In this document: positions 39,742-48,240 of the stretch, one piece after another
How positions within the stretch are numbered: the first letter of the stretch is position 1
How the letters are laid out: every line of letters begins with the position of its first letter
NCBI GenBank assembly: GCA_013397455.1
Contig: VYZB01000382.1
Span: 672,902-736,901 of the forward strand
Origin: Crotophaga sulcirostris
Lineage: Eukaryota; Chordata; Aves; Cuculiformes; Crotophagidae
Length of the DNA: 64,000 nucleotides
Direction: 5' to 3'
Program-made: the position numbers and the translations under genes
Notes under the pieces: generated by a model
The model's input: only the letters and a program-made list of their open reading frames with translations
What the model was told of the DNA's origin: nothing
Database searches by the model: none

Positions 39742-40724
39742 ACTTTTCAATAAACATATAACTATATAAGGCTGTCGTGATCCTACTGCAGCCTATGGAG
39801 TGACATCTGTAAGACTAATAAGCCACATGAAAGTGCAATATCTATCAGAATGCAGTCTTCACTGAGGCTTCTTGAAACTACCAAAATATTAATATGAAGT
39901 AAGGACATAATTGACCCTTTAGGAGTGTATGTGAAAGGCAGAATCAGATGTATTGGATAAAATCCTGGCTATGCTTAAGTTGATGAGAACTTCTTTATTA
40001 AACTTCAGTGGGTCGAGGATTTCATCCACTATATTCATCAACAACACGATGCAAGTATTTATTTCTTATTTACATTCTTTTGCATAAAAATTCCTCATAT
40101 GTAATAAAGTTGTATAAATGGCTTTAGAAATATTGCAACTTATGATTTTCAACAATGCTTTACTCTTATAAATATTACGAGTACTGCTACTTTAAAACAT
40201 TAAGGCTTTTAATTGGATTGCGTAAATAGAGTATACAACAGATCTTCCAAGGAAGATGAGAAGAATGAATACAGAATGATAATCCTTTATGTAATTATAC
40301 ACATGATAGATTATATCTGAGTTTCTGGGAAGACAATGATACTAGGCTTAAAAACACACACTTTTCCAGCCTTGTAATTTTTTTTTCATTTATAGAAAAA
40401 CACAGTGCAAATTGAAAGACTCAAAATCTCAACAATTCTCATGAAAAAAGAATTTGAAAAAAATTACTTGGGCCTGCCAAAACTTTTTTTTTTAAACATT
40501 AATTCAAAATTCTTATAACTGACAAACTAGCTGAAAAGTTGAAATTAAGGAGTATGTTAATCTAAGCACACCGTATTTCTCTAAATGTCAAACTTTAAAA
40601 TGTCATGCTTCCTTAAAATAAGGAAGAAATCCAGCAAGCTCCTCAAAAATATTATCTTTGAAAAAAAAGCACCCAAACCTCCATGAATATTGCTGAGGGA
40701 TTCCTTGGCAAAAGTGCTTGAAAA
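39742..40724. other. Unannotated AT-rich DNA
   Basis: Very AT-rich, with A and T runs. No open frame or repeat was recognised between the two CR1 copies. Confidence 0.6.
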
Positions 40725-41391
40725 TGAAATAAGATGCAAGACTTTTGACACTTTCTTGCATAATATACTCATTGAAAAGCTTACGAAGTACAAAATAGGT
40801 AAATGGACCTTGAGATGAATTGAAAACTGGCCAAACAGCCAGGTCAAGAGGGTTGTGATCAGCAGAGTGATATCCAGCTGAAGGCCAGGCAGTAGTGGTG
40901 AGCTCTAGGGGTCAGTACTGGGGCTAATATTGCCTAGCACCTTCATTAATGAAATGGACACTGAGATAAAGTGCACTAGCAGCAAATTGCTAATTATGCA
41001 AGACAAGGAGGAGAAGCTGATACACTACTTGAGTGTGCTGCCTTCCAGACAGACCTTGACAAGCTGGAAAAATGGGCAGAGAGGAACCTCATGAAGTTCA
41101 ACAGAGGAAAAGGCAGAGTCTTGCATCAGAGCAGGAATAATCCCAGGCAACAGTCCATGCTGGGGCTGGAAAGCAGCTTAGCAGAGAAGGAATTGGGTGT
41201 CCTGGTGGGCAAAAAGGTGACTATAAGCTAGTAACGTGTCTTTGCAGCAAAGGTGACCAACTGTGTTGTGGGTTGCGTTAGGAGCAGAGCTGCGAACAGT
41301 TTGAAGGATGTGAAGATTCTCTGCACTGGTGAGGTCACACCTGGGGTATGCACCTTTGGGCTAACCAGCAGAAGACAAACATGGATTTACT
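40725..41391 (+). repeat. CR1 LINE fragment interrupted by a retrovirus
   Basis: A diverged CR1 ORF2 segment runs from the RT motif A neighbourhood ('aagacttttgacactttctt' near 40738) through 'agggttgtgatcagcagagt' near 40850 and 'gaacctcatgaagttcaaca' near 41083. It continues to 'gtgaggtcacacctggggta' near 41330 and stops at about 41391, where viral gag-like sequence begins. All frames are broken. A short CR1-like tail (45091-45119) lies directly after the viral LTR, so the virus appears to sit inside this CR1, with roughly the last few hundred bases of CR1 body missing. Confidence 0.85.
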
Positions 41392-41394
41392 GTA

Positions 41395-42259
41395 TTGGAT
41401 CCAGTGGCAACAACATGGAAGCTTATCTTAAATGTGTTGAAAGACCTTGAAGCTGAGCATTCTGCAGCTGCAGGGACTTTTGTGGCATTAAAACCAGAGA
41501 AAAAGCCTGAAAATCCATACGCTGCATACCCTGCTCGCATTTTTGACAATCTTCCCGCACCATCCCCTGCTTTGCCTTCAGTGCCCCCGATAGCGGAGCA
41601 GTTTGGGGTGGCAGGAGGTGAAATGCCAGGCGAATGACCACCTATTTTGCCACCAGATCCTGATAACATGAATAGTTTCAGTTTTTTTATGAGAGAAAAA
41701 TCTGTAAATATTTTTTTACAACCGGAAAGCAATAAAGCCACAGGCAAGAGGAGCTTAAACCTCAACCCACCCCCATTGCCAACCATGTATCCCTCTCCAG
41801 CTGTAGAGACTGTTGCTGAAAAAGAAACGGAGCTCCAAAATACTATGAAAGAACTATGCAACAGATTAGAACAACTACTATCAAGCGATCGCGAAAAGCG
41901 GCGGGGAGATGTCATGGAGGGGGCGTGGAGAGGGGAGGGGGGGCAGGCGAGGAGAAAGTAGTTAATTACGATGTTAAAGAAGTAGTTAATCATCATGTTA
42001 AACAAGTAGTTAACTATGATACTAAACAGGAGGGAATGATCGATTATGATGCTAAACAACATTGGCAAGGAGTGATGAGAAATGCAATGATAGAAGGTGA
42101 ATTTGTTCCGAAAACTTTCCCTGTTATTCTTAATCAGAATCAACACCGTACTTGGGTACCGATACCGTGGGAATTAGTGAAGGAAGCTAGAAAAACAATG
42201 CAACAGTACGGGTTACATGGATCCTTTACTCAGACTATTTTCGATGAACAGTTGACACT
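41395..42259 (+). pseudogene. gag: ERV gag remnant (matrix-side region and start of capsid)
   Basis: Gag would build the viral core. The frame starts at the truncation point, has one in-frame TGA (41635-41637), and continues to 41961 as a proline-rich then charged region (for example PAPSPALPSVPPIAEQFGV). A +1 shift then leads into the frame holding an octapeptide repeat (41958-42059). After that comes a capsid-like start, including 'NQHRTWVPIPWELVKEARKT' and 'YGLHGSFTQTIFDEQLT', which fits the N-terminal capsid helices of class II gag proteins. Nearly all of capsid and nucleocapsid is missing after about 42259, where an A-run and the 7SL-like segment begin. The minus strand is open for 261 codons here (41361-42146), but that is antisense to gag. 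Confidence 0.8.
41958..42059 (+). repeat. 24-bp tandem repeat in gag (octapeptide VVNYDVKx)
   Basis: Three consecutive 24-base units (41958-41981, 41982-42005, 42006-42029) encode VVNYDVKE, VVNHHVKQ and VVNYDTKQ. A fourth, 30-base degenerate unit (42030-42059) ends YDAKQ. The units differ by substitutions only, and most keep the protein pattern, so the expansion probably predates inactivation of the virus. Confidence 0.9.
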
Positions 42260-42274
42260 AAAAAAAAAAAAAAT

Positions 42275-42318
42275 GCCGGGTGCACTAGTGCGCTCCTGTA
42301 ATCCCAGCCAGCTGGGGG
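42275..42318 (+). ncRNA. 7SL (SRP) RNA 5'-end fragment embedded in the ERV
   Basis: Directly after a run of 14 A and one T, the sequence begins GCCGGGTGCACTAGTGCGCT and continues CCTGTAATCCCAGCCAGCTG then GGG. This lines up without gaps with the first 40-odd bases of vertebrate 7SL RNA (Alu domain): GCCGGG start, CCTGTA-TCCCAGC core, then GGG. The CCCAGC/GCTGGG arms form a perfect hairpin, as the corresponding 7SL helix does. The match starts at the RNA's first base, stops in the Alu domain, and is followed by viral pro sequence. It is a fragment, not a working SRP RNA gene. The exact 3' limit is uncertain by several bases. Confidence 0.72.
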
Positions 42319-42375
42319 GTGGAGTGCATCTCAGGCTGCTTGGACAGCATCGCCGCCACCACCTCAGGGAGTACC

Positions 42376-42837
42376 AGAGTGGGTGTAGGAACTTCGGAGG
42401 AAATAACCCTGATGGACACCCAGGTACAATGTATCCCCACAAACCTGACTGAACCATTAGGGCACGACTTAAGTGCATAACTGTTAGGAACATTATCAGT
42501 CACCAGAAAAGGTATTTTTATCCTACCTGGAGTAATTGATTCGGATTTTACAGGAGTCATTTCTATTGTGGTTTGGACTCCCAATCCACTTGTCTTTATC
42601 CCCAAAGGTTCAAGGATAGGTCAAGTGGTTTCGTTTAAAGCTGTTGTCCCACAGTCATTGCCCAAGGAACAAGGCGAAGGAGGTTTTGGCTCTACTGCTA
42701 TAGTTGAGCTATATCTAGCTCTGGGTATCGGTAAAGGAAAACCCATGGAAAAGGTTAAAATAAAAGATGAACATGGTAATTCAAAAACTTTACAAATGTT
42801 GGTAGATACAGGTGCGGATGTAACCATTGTCAGTTGA
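42376..42837 (+). pseudogene. pro: ERV dUTPase-protease (pro) remnant
   Basis: One frame encodes a dUTPase-like domain followed by a retroviral aspartic protease. dUTPase hydrolyses dUTP to limit uracil in viral DNA; the protease cleaves the viral polyproteins. Visible pieces are 'GVGTSEEITLMDTQVQ' (about 42385), 'GIFILPGVIDSDFTGVISIV' (about 42510), a 'PKGSRIGQVVSF' motif near 42602, and the protease active site 'LVDTGADVTIVS' near 42799-42834. A TAA interrupts the dUTPase at 42478-42480 and a TGA ends the frame at 42835-42837, just after the active site. Protease-like sequence with stops ('LLGHDALG', near 43000) continues beyond. The upstream junction with the 7SL-like piece shifts the gag frame out of phase. 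Confidence 0.85.
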
Positions 42838-43046
42838 AAAGAATGGCCAACTCAGTGGCCCTTGGAGTCCCCTCGAGTTCCAGTCATGGGTGTTGGAGGT
42901 ATGCAGAGTACCCAGGTGAGCAGTTGACACCTACAAGTTGAGTTATCTGATGGAATGATGTGTTCCATACGACCCTATGTAATGTCCATTCCCATTTCAT
43001 TATTAGGTCATGATGCCTTGGGGCAGGTGGGGGCAACCCTGATTAC
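42838..43046 (+). pseudogene. pro: ERV protease C-terminal remnant
   Basis: After the TGA the same reading continues as 'KEWPTQWPLESPRVPVMGVG', then a stop and 'PYVMSIPISLLGHDALGQVG'. This is the flap-side and C-terminal part of the retroviral protease fold, leading towards pol. At least one more stop breaks it. Confidence 0.65.
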
Positions 43047-43392
43047 AAACCAGCAGCATTTCTAGGGGTGGCCATTGACAGCGAGCGACCAATTCTTAAA
43101 TTACAATGGAAATTTGATGATCCTATTTGGGGAGATCAATGGCCACTCACTAAAGAAAAGCTCACCCATATCAAAGACCTAGTGCAAGAACAATTAGAAA
43201 AGAGTCACGTGGAGCTATCTACAAGCCCTTGGAATACTCCAGTTTTTACAATTCAGAAAAAATTGGGCAAATGGAGACTGTTACGTGACCTCCAAAAAAT
43301 CAATGATACAATGGAGGACATGGGAACATTACAACCGGGTTTGCCATCTCCTGTCATGATTCCTGAGAATTGGAAAATTTTGATAATAGATA
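43047..43392 (+). pseudogene. pol: ERV reverse transcriptase N-terminus, cut in motif A
   Basis: The frame beginning near 43047 gives 'VAIDSERPILKLQWKFDDPI' and 'WPLTKEKLTHIKDLVQEQLE', then 'STSPWNTPVFTIQKKLGKWR' and 'LLRDLQKINDTMEDMG'. These are the fingers and start of the palm of a class II reverse transcriptase. It reaches 'WKILIID', where the first catalytic aspartate of motif A sits, and then breaks. Palm motifs B and C, connection, RNase H and the front of integrase are gone. The junction at about 43385-43395 joins straight into integrase in another frame. Confidence 0.85.
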
Positions 43393-43878
43393 CATCGCTA
43401 AAGCAACCTCTACCTTTTTGCAAATGTGAAGTATTACTCATATTACTCGTGTCCCACAATCACCCACAGGTCAGACCCTTATAGAGCGTGCCAATCAAAC
43501 TCTCAAGTGTCAGCTTGACAAACTAAAAGGGGGAGACAACTGTAAGACACCCCATGATCGATTGTATAAAGCATTATATGTACTCAGTTTTCTAATATTA
43601 CTCCATGGAATGGATGTACCACTAATGGTACATCATAGAATGAGTTTAAAAGGACACCTAACAGATTTTAGACAGGATCAATGTCAGGTCAAAGTGCGAA
43701 ATGGAACCACAGGAGAACGATAAGGACCTTTTCAATTAATAACCTGGGGAAGAGGATATGCTTGTGTCATAACAGGTCAAGGATCAAAGTGGATACCTGC
43801 AAAATGGGTCAAACCATGGCTAGCTAAATCTGACAACAGATCAACGAATGCCAATGCAGAAACGGGAGATAATCTGTG
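43393..43878 (+). pseudogene. pol: ERV integrase C-terminal part
   Basis: From about 43393 one frame reads 'AKATSTFLQM', then a stop, then 'SITHITRVPQSPTGQTLIER' and 'ANQTLKCQLDKLKGGDN'. This is the end of the retroviral integrase catalytic core, including the Glu of the D,D-35-E triad in LIERAN. It continues to the DNA-binding C-terminal domain ('ITWGRGYACVITGQGSKWIP'), interrupted by a TAA near 43720, and ends at a TGA at 43876-43878. The two core aspartates and the zinc-binding domain are deleted. Confidence 0.85.
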
Positions 43879-44716
43879 AGATATGTTGTACATGTAAACT
43901 GTGGGTAACTTCAAAACTTGCACTGTACCCTAACGACACCCTCTACTGTAACAAAGGTCTATTCACCAATATCTTTTTGAACAATGACAATGCACTAGCT
44001 CTCTCACATGGGACATTGCTAACATGCGGTGATAGAGCATGGCTTGGCATCCCTAGCAGGCCAATAGAAGGGCTCTGTTACTTAGAAAAGTTGACAATGT
44101 TCCATCTGAGCCTGCATGACCTGTAAAATGTGAGTACGAGCACTCGCAGGACCAGGAGAGTAATTTTACACCTTGATAAACAGTATAAGGATAAGATAAA
44201 GTTATGGGATATCTTCACTATAGTAGCTAGAATATTTTTGGCCCTGGATTAGCAACCAGGAAAGCTTTAGGAGATTTAACAAAGCTAAGCAATTAGTTAC
44301 TTAAGTAAGCCAGTTTGGTTTCTGAAATATTAATATAGTTAACTGTAGATGTTGATAGTATTAGACATGATACAGTATAAAATTATGCAGCTATTAATTT
44401 TTAACTTTTAGCATAAGAGCATGAGTATGAAGAGTTTGAAGGGATGTGTTGCATGAACTTGTCTGATCATTTGGAGTCAATGCATAAGATATTGGACAAG
44501 CTAACCAACATGTCAATAAGATTGTAGTTGTTGAATTTGGGTTTGATAAATGGCTTAAGAACTTAGGTAAAAGGAGTTGGCTGTTTGATATAATCAAATA
44601 GGCTTTAACTGCATTGTGTGTAATTATAATTATGCTACTAACCATGTATTGTATGTTACAGTGTGTAGCTAGGATGATTCAACGAGCTCTCAATAAGGTT
44701 TGCCTGGTTCAAGAAC
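43879..44716 (+). pseudogene. env: ERV env remnant (heavily decayed)
   Basis: The position between integrase and the polypurine tract is that of env. Surface-protein reading is destroyed; only short open bits remain, such as 43848-44126 in a plus frame. Near 44590-44716 a hydrophobic stretch ('VVIIIMLLTMYCMLQC') followed by a basic tail ('VARMIQRALNKVCL') looks like a transmembrane anchor and cytoplasmic tail. The length, about 0.8 kb, is far short of a normal env, so much has been deleted. Confidence 0.6.
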
Positions 44717-44729
44717 AAAAAGGGGGAAT
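44717..44729 (+). promoter_or_regulatory. Polypurine tract of the class II ERV
   Basis: The purine run aaaaagggggaa(t) ends exactly one base before the TG of the LTR. It is the primer site for plus-strand DNA synthesis and fixes the LTR start at 44730. Confidence 0.9.
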
Positions 44730-45003
44730 TGTGGAAGGGTTTCTGTGAGAAGGATGTTTGCCCTTGAACCAGCCAGGCTTGGAGGAATTTCAGGCATACA
44801 GTGGAAGTTTGAGAACAGAAAGCAAAGTGATAAAGCAGCGGCAAAACAGATACAAGATACCCATGAAATCGTGGGGCAAAGCGACGTGATCAACTACCAA
44901 TCAATGATGTTAATTGTTCGCATGGACAGCTCGTGAAGACATAAATCATCCAATCACCTGTTGCATGCATGTTGTGTGGACGCGTGTACGGGAAGTAAAA
45001 GGT

Positions 45004-45010
45004 TATATAA
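45004..45010 (+). promoter_or_regulatory. TATA box of the class II LTR
   Basis: TATATAA in the setting 'ggttatataagg', upstream of the AATAAA signal in the LTR, in the normal U3 position. Confidence 0.75.
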
Positions 45011-45027
45011 GGATGCGCTTAACTTGC

Positions 45028-45033
45028 AATAAA
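45028..45033 (+). terminator. Polyadenylation signal of the class II LTR
   Basis: AATAAA lies in the setting 'cttgcaataaacagctc', within the R region of the LTR. Confidence 0.8.
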
Positions 45034-45090
45034 CAGCTCTGCATAATTCACATTGAATCGTAGTAGCTGAGTCCCTCGTCAGCCCCAACA

Positions 45091-45119
45091 CCTCCTCAGC
45101 TGTTCTGTGATTCTGTTCA
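45091..45119 (+). repeat. Resumed 3' tail of the interrupted CR1
   Basis: Directly after the LTR the sequence 'ctgttctgtgattctgttc' matches the terminal octamers (attctgtg) of a CR1 in the same direction as the fragment ending at 41391. It is short, so this rests mainly on position and orientation. Confidence 0.55.
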
Positions 45120-46534
45120 ATGGTTTGCTTTCAAAGTATAAAGCAGTTTCTTAAGAAAAATAATTGTCCCATGACTGAGTTCTAAACTCATCAGCTTTCC
45201 TGAGTAAGTTAACAGATATAATTTCTGAATGTACAGTGGCAGGCCAGTGTCAGTGACAACTGTGTATGAAGAAAATTCATTTTCTGTGCATCTGAAACTC
45301 AAGCATTTTTTCTTTCAACACTTGGGAGCAAAGTGCTGAGAGAAGTGAATCCAAGGGAACACCTGCAAACAACATTGTTTATCAACAGTGTGGTCAGGGT
45401 GGGACACAACTGACAAAACTACAAAACAGGGGAAGCATGAAATCCAAAAGCTTAAAAACAAAAGGTTTATGAAGTGTTTTCTAAACCAGCTTCAGACAAT
45501 GAAGCTCAGCTAAAGTACATTCATGAGAACTAGAATGGTCACATTTTTTCTGTAGCAGAAACACTTTAAACTTCTCAGTAAAATGCTTTTATGTGAGGCT
45601 GATGAATTTCAAAGATAGTGTTATCATTGGGCTGGTTATCACTGACTCCTTTTTTTACCAGAAATTGAGATTTAAACTTAGTTCATTTGTCATAACGATA
45701 TTTTATATTTTTAAGTTTTCTCCTGTGATGTTTTCATGAAATCTTATATAGGCAGCGATGTCAATGAGCAAACTATGTTATTACACATATGTATTGCTGT
45801 CTTTTATAGAGCTTCATGGTCAGTGTCTATAAACTTCTGTGAAACACGTACTCTGAGGCACAGAGATGTTACTTTTTCCAAATTTCTATTTGGAAATTTA
45901 GACAGGTTTCTGAATAAGGTTTAGAGCAAAATTGGTCTGCTTCTTTGCAAGAACATATTTCAAGTTTGATTTTTAGACAGAACAATACAAATCTCTGTAG
46001 CTCCATGCAGTTACCTTTTCAAGCAACATAAAAGGAGCCTCTGGGGTTTTCTCTGTACAGACACTTGAGTCAGAAGTCACAAAATAGAGTTTTGCATTAT
46101 CTACAGTAAGAGATAAAAACTCCTTGAAAACTTCACTACTGCAAAGAAAAAAAACCTTGTGTACATATATTAACCTGACTGTTATATTTCTACAGAAATT
46201 TTGTAAACTAAAAGGAAAAATGAAAGATATGTGCTAGAGTTATTTTGGTGAAAAGTCAGAACATCAGTGTTATTCACTAGGAGTAACACATACCTAGGAA
46301 GGTGAACATTTGTAAAATACTTTATAAAAGACTTCCATTATGAATACCACAATTATTGAATGAAACATTTTTGTATTTGAGAAGAGAACAAAAGAGAGAC
46401 AACTTCAGCCAGTGCCATCATATCTACACAAAGCTAGTTTGACAGTCAGAGATTTTGGCATAAAGTATGACCAGAAATATTAGTTCATGTTTATACAAAA
46501 TTTATACTTGTGTAAATCATAATTTCAAACTATA
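45120..46534. other. Unannotated AT-rich DNA
   Basis: No gene or repeat was recognised between the class II ERV and the solo LTR. Frames are short (62 codons at most). Confidence 0.6.
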
Positions 46535-46538
46535 AATG
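46535..46538. repeat. Target-site duplication (left copy) of the solo LTR
   Basis: AATG immediately before the LTR; its partner is at 46955-46958. A 4-base duplication fits gammaretrovirus-like integrases. Confidence 0.75.
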
Positions 46539-46954
46539 AGACATGTGGAAACAAACTCTACAACTCACAGAGAGTTATAAAGCAGGTATGTTTATTGCGA
46601 CGTCGGGCACAGGTTGGATAATTCCAAAAAGCACTGCACACCGATTCCTTAACGAGTTTGGTGTTTAAAGAGTACATCTATACATATGTGTGGCATTATT
46701 GAAAAGGGAACAAATTATTACAATTAGTCCGGGGAAATCATTGATGTGAGCAGTCTTTCTCAACTTTGTTCTTTTCATTTCTTATTCTTCTTATCTTACC
46801 CAGGTTACTCAATGTCCCCCCATGCCCCGGGCTACGGGTTTGGTGTCAACCTCCCCCTCCCTTCTTCCAGTCATTGTCACCTTATGCTTTCCTCTGTCTT
46901 CCTCCTTTCTGTCATTATCTCCATTATTCTTAGCTGTAACATTCTACTACATCA
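46539..46954 (-). mobile_element. Solo LTR of a class I ERV family, minus strand
   Basis: Reverse complement reads TGATGTAGTAGAATGTTACA ... to CACATGTCT, co-linear with the 3' LTR at 51611-52136 over its whole length except for U3 duplications present only there. On the minus strand it has a TTTAAA-type TATA-like site (around 46664-46669) and an AATAAA (46591-46596). It is 416 bases and is flanked by a perfect 4-base target duplication, AATG, at 46535-46538 and 46955-46958. That duplication shows a single complete integration later reduced to one LTR by recombination. The final base is T where the family has A (TGTCA). Confidence 0.92.
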
Positions 46955-46958
46955 AATG
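46955..46958. repeat. Target-site duplication (right copy) of the solo LTR
   Basis: AATG immediately after the LTR, identical to 46535-46538. Confidence 0.75.
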
Positions 46959-47426
46959 TTGGGTTTATGGTAAAGAAATGGATGTTGCAATCAAAAGAGT
47001 ACGTTACTCTGAAGAAAAAAAATTATTAGTGCCTGAGGGAAATAGAGTCAGGAGTAATTCAAAAAGGAGAGAAAGTACTAAAAGACTGAACATTTGTAAT
47101 GGGATCTTCCTTTTGCTTTTGGCTTCCTGCAGCATTCCCTGTGCTGCTTAGACATGAATGGTTATATTAGACTTTGGCCTCTGCATTCAAAAGAAATACA
47201 AATTATTTACCCAAGCATATTTAGAATGATTTAGCTACAGTTATGAAGTAAAATTTAAGAATAATATAAAATGTTGCAAAGAACAACTCTTCAGTGTAAT
47301 TAGGATCATGTCATCAAGTGGTAAAACATTTTTGAAAAAACTGAGAGTACTACTTCTCCAAATTTCGATTAAAATTGCCAAAATTTGAGATGCGAACTGT
47401 GATCTCATACTAAACACTGCTAGCAG
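46959..47426. other. Spacer between the two class I ERV copies, with a leader-like frame
   Basis: AT-rich sequence. A plus frame from about 46980 to 47151 gives a basic stretch (RSNSKRRESTKRL) followed by a hydrophobic one (NGIFLLLLASCSIPCAA) and a stop, like a secretory leader. It could be an env leader fragment from an older element, or chance. No splice or promoter signal supports a gene. Confidence 0.35.
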
Positions 47427-47526
47427 TGATACAGTAGAATGTTACGGCTAGGAATAATGGAGACAATGACAGAAAGGAGGAAAGCAGAGGCTGTATACTA
47501 AAACACTGGAAAGAGATAGGGGGAGG
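47427..47526 (+). mobile_element. Remnant of the 5' LTR (U3 start only)
   Basis: TGATACAGTAGAATGTTACG, then 'aataatggagacaatgac' and 'actggaaagagatagggg', match the first 100 bases or so of the 3' LTR at 51611. Similarity stops near 47526 and gag-like sequence follows at once. The rest of the LTR, the primer-binding site and the leader are deleted. Confidence 0.82.
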
Positions 47527-47769
47527 GCCTAGGGAATCAATGAACAAGAAGGCATTGATAAAATATTGTAATCAATGGTGGCCAATGTATAAGTTAGAGG
47601 ATGGGGAAAATGGCCCATAAACGGGTCCCTGAATTATAACACATTATTACAATTGGCACTATTTTAAGGAGGGAGAGCTGGAGTGTCGCAAGAAGGAGAG
47701 CAGGGGAAAAAGGATCATGAATCTGCCCCGGACTCAGGCCCCATAGCAGAAAAAAAATGAAGATCGATG
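47527..47769 (+). pseudogene. gag: Class I ERV gag (matrix) remnant
   Basis: One frame reads 'KKALIKYCNQWWPMYKLEDG' and then 'EKWPINGSLNYNTLLQLALF' before a stop. This has the W-P-Y-L-D---WP--G-LN spacing of gammaretrovirus-like matrix proteins, which target Gag to the membrane. It continues briefly as an acidic stretch and ends near 47769. All of capsid and nucleocapsid is deleted before protease begins. Confidence 0.7.
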
Positions 47770-48240
47770 GGGAACTGGGGAATCCACAATAGCAGATCCA
47801 CCGGTTATACTAAAACTAGGGAAGCAAAAATGTAGAATATAATTTTTAGTAGACACAGGGGCAACATTTTCGGTTTTACATTAGGCATTAACACCTGTGG
47901 ATAATGATTTTGTAAAGGTAAAGGGAGCAAGTGGCCAAACCGAGAAGGCATTTAAATTGGGCAAGCTATTAGGAATACACAAGTTCCTTTATAATATGCC
48001 AAATTCACCAAAATCTTTGTTAGGACAAGATTTGCAGGAGAACTTGGCAACAGAAATAACATTTGGAGAAGAAGAAATAGAATTTAACGTGGGAGGTAAC
48101 CAATTAATTGATGTTTTAAGTTTAGCCTTAATAGGCTTTTCTGAAGGAACAGAAATACCAAAGAAAATCCAAGATCAGGTGTATTCAGGGGTGTGGGCCA
48201 TGGAAATGCCTTGTAAGGCAAAAATGGTATACACACTGTA
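47770..48240 (+). pseudogene. pro: Class I ERV protease remnant
   Basis: The retroviral aspartic protease. The active-site motif LVDTGATFSVL lies near 47845-47877, after a stop (TAG, about 47833-47842) and before another in 'LHxAL'. The frame is then open from 47897 with 'KVKGASGQTEKAFKLGK', 'SPKSLLGQDLQENLATEITF' and an end near 48240. The tail reads into what should be the start of RT ('[18 protein letters not shown]') before a stop and a deletion. Confidence 0.82.

Larger units (their letters stand above)
41392..45090 (+). mobile_element. Class II (betaretrovirus-like) ERV, 5'-truncated and internally deleted
   Basis: A degenerate provirus on the plus strand. The order is gag remnant, dUTPase-protease, start of reverse transcriptase fused to the end of integrase, env traces, polypurine tract (44717-44729) and 3' LTR (44730-45090). 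A dUTPase in the protease frame is a mark of betaretrovirus-like (class II) elements. The 5' LTR, primer-binding site and first part of gag are absent. Every gene has stops, shifts or large deletions, so it is an old inactive copy. It sits inside a CR1 element and runs in the same direction. Confidence 0.9.
44730..45090 (+). mobile_element. 3' LTR of the class II ERV
   Basis: A 361-base LTR bounded by TGTGGAAG and CCCCAACA. It has a CCAAT box near 44950, a TATA box (tatataa, 45004-45010), an AATAAA signal (45028-45033), and a short R-U5 to 45090. The AATAAA lies only about 20 bases past the TATA box, so R is very short. No 5' partner exists in the window, so its age cannot be read from LTR divergence. 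Confidence 0.93.

Noticed and set aside
41361..42146. Minus-strand open frame of 261 codons, the longest in the window
   Set aside because: It runs antisense to the gag remnant, whose plus-strand reading matches matrix-side and capsid features. The antisense frame is low complexity and hydrophobic, with no domain.
42275..42318. A 7SL-derived SINE insertion (Alu-like)
   Set aside because: 7SL-derived SINEs are not known in birds. The fragment lacks a 3' poly(A) and target duplication, and the A-run is on its 5' side. It also lies exactly at a viral deletion junction, so template switching fits better.
46822..47151. A 109-codon open frame as a gene
   Set aside because: Its first third is antisense LTR sequence. 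Only the end may have meaning, and it is listed as a leader-like frame.
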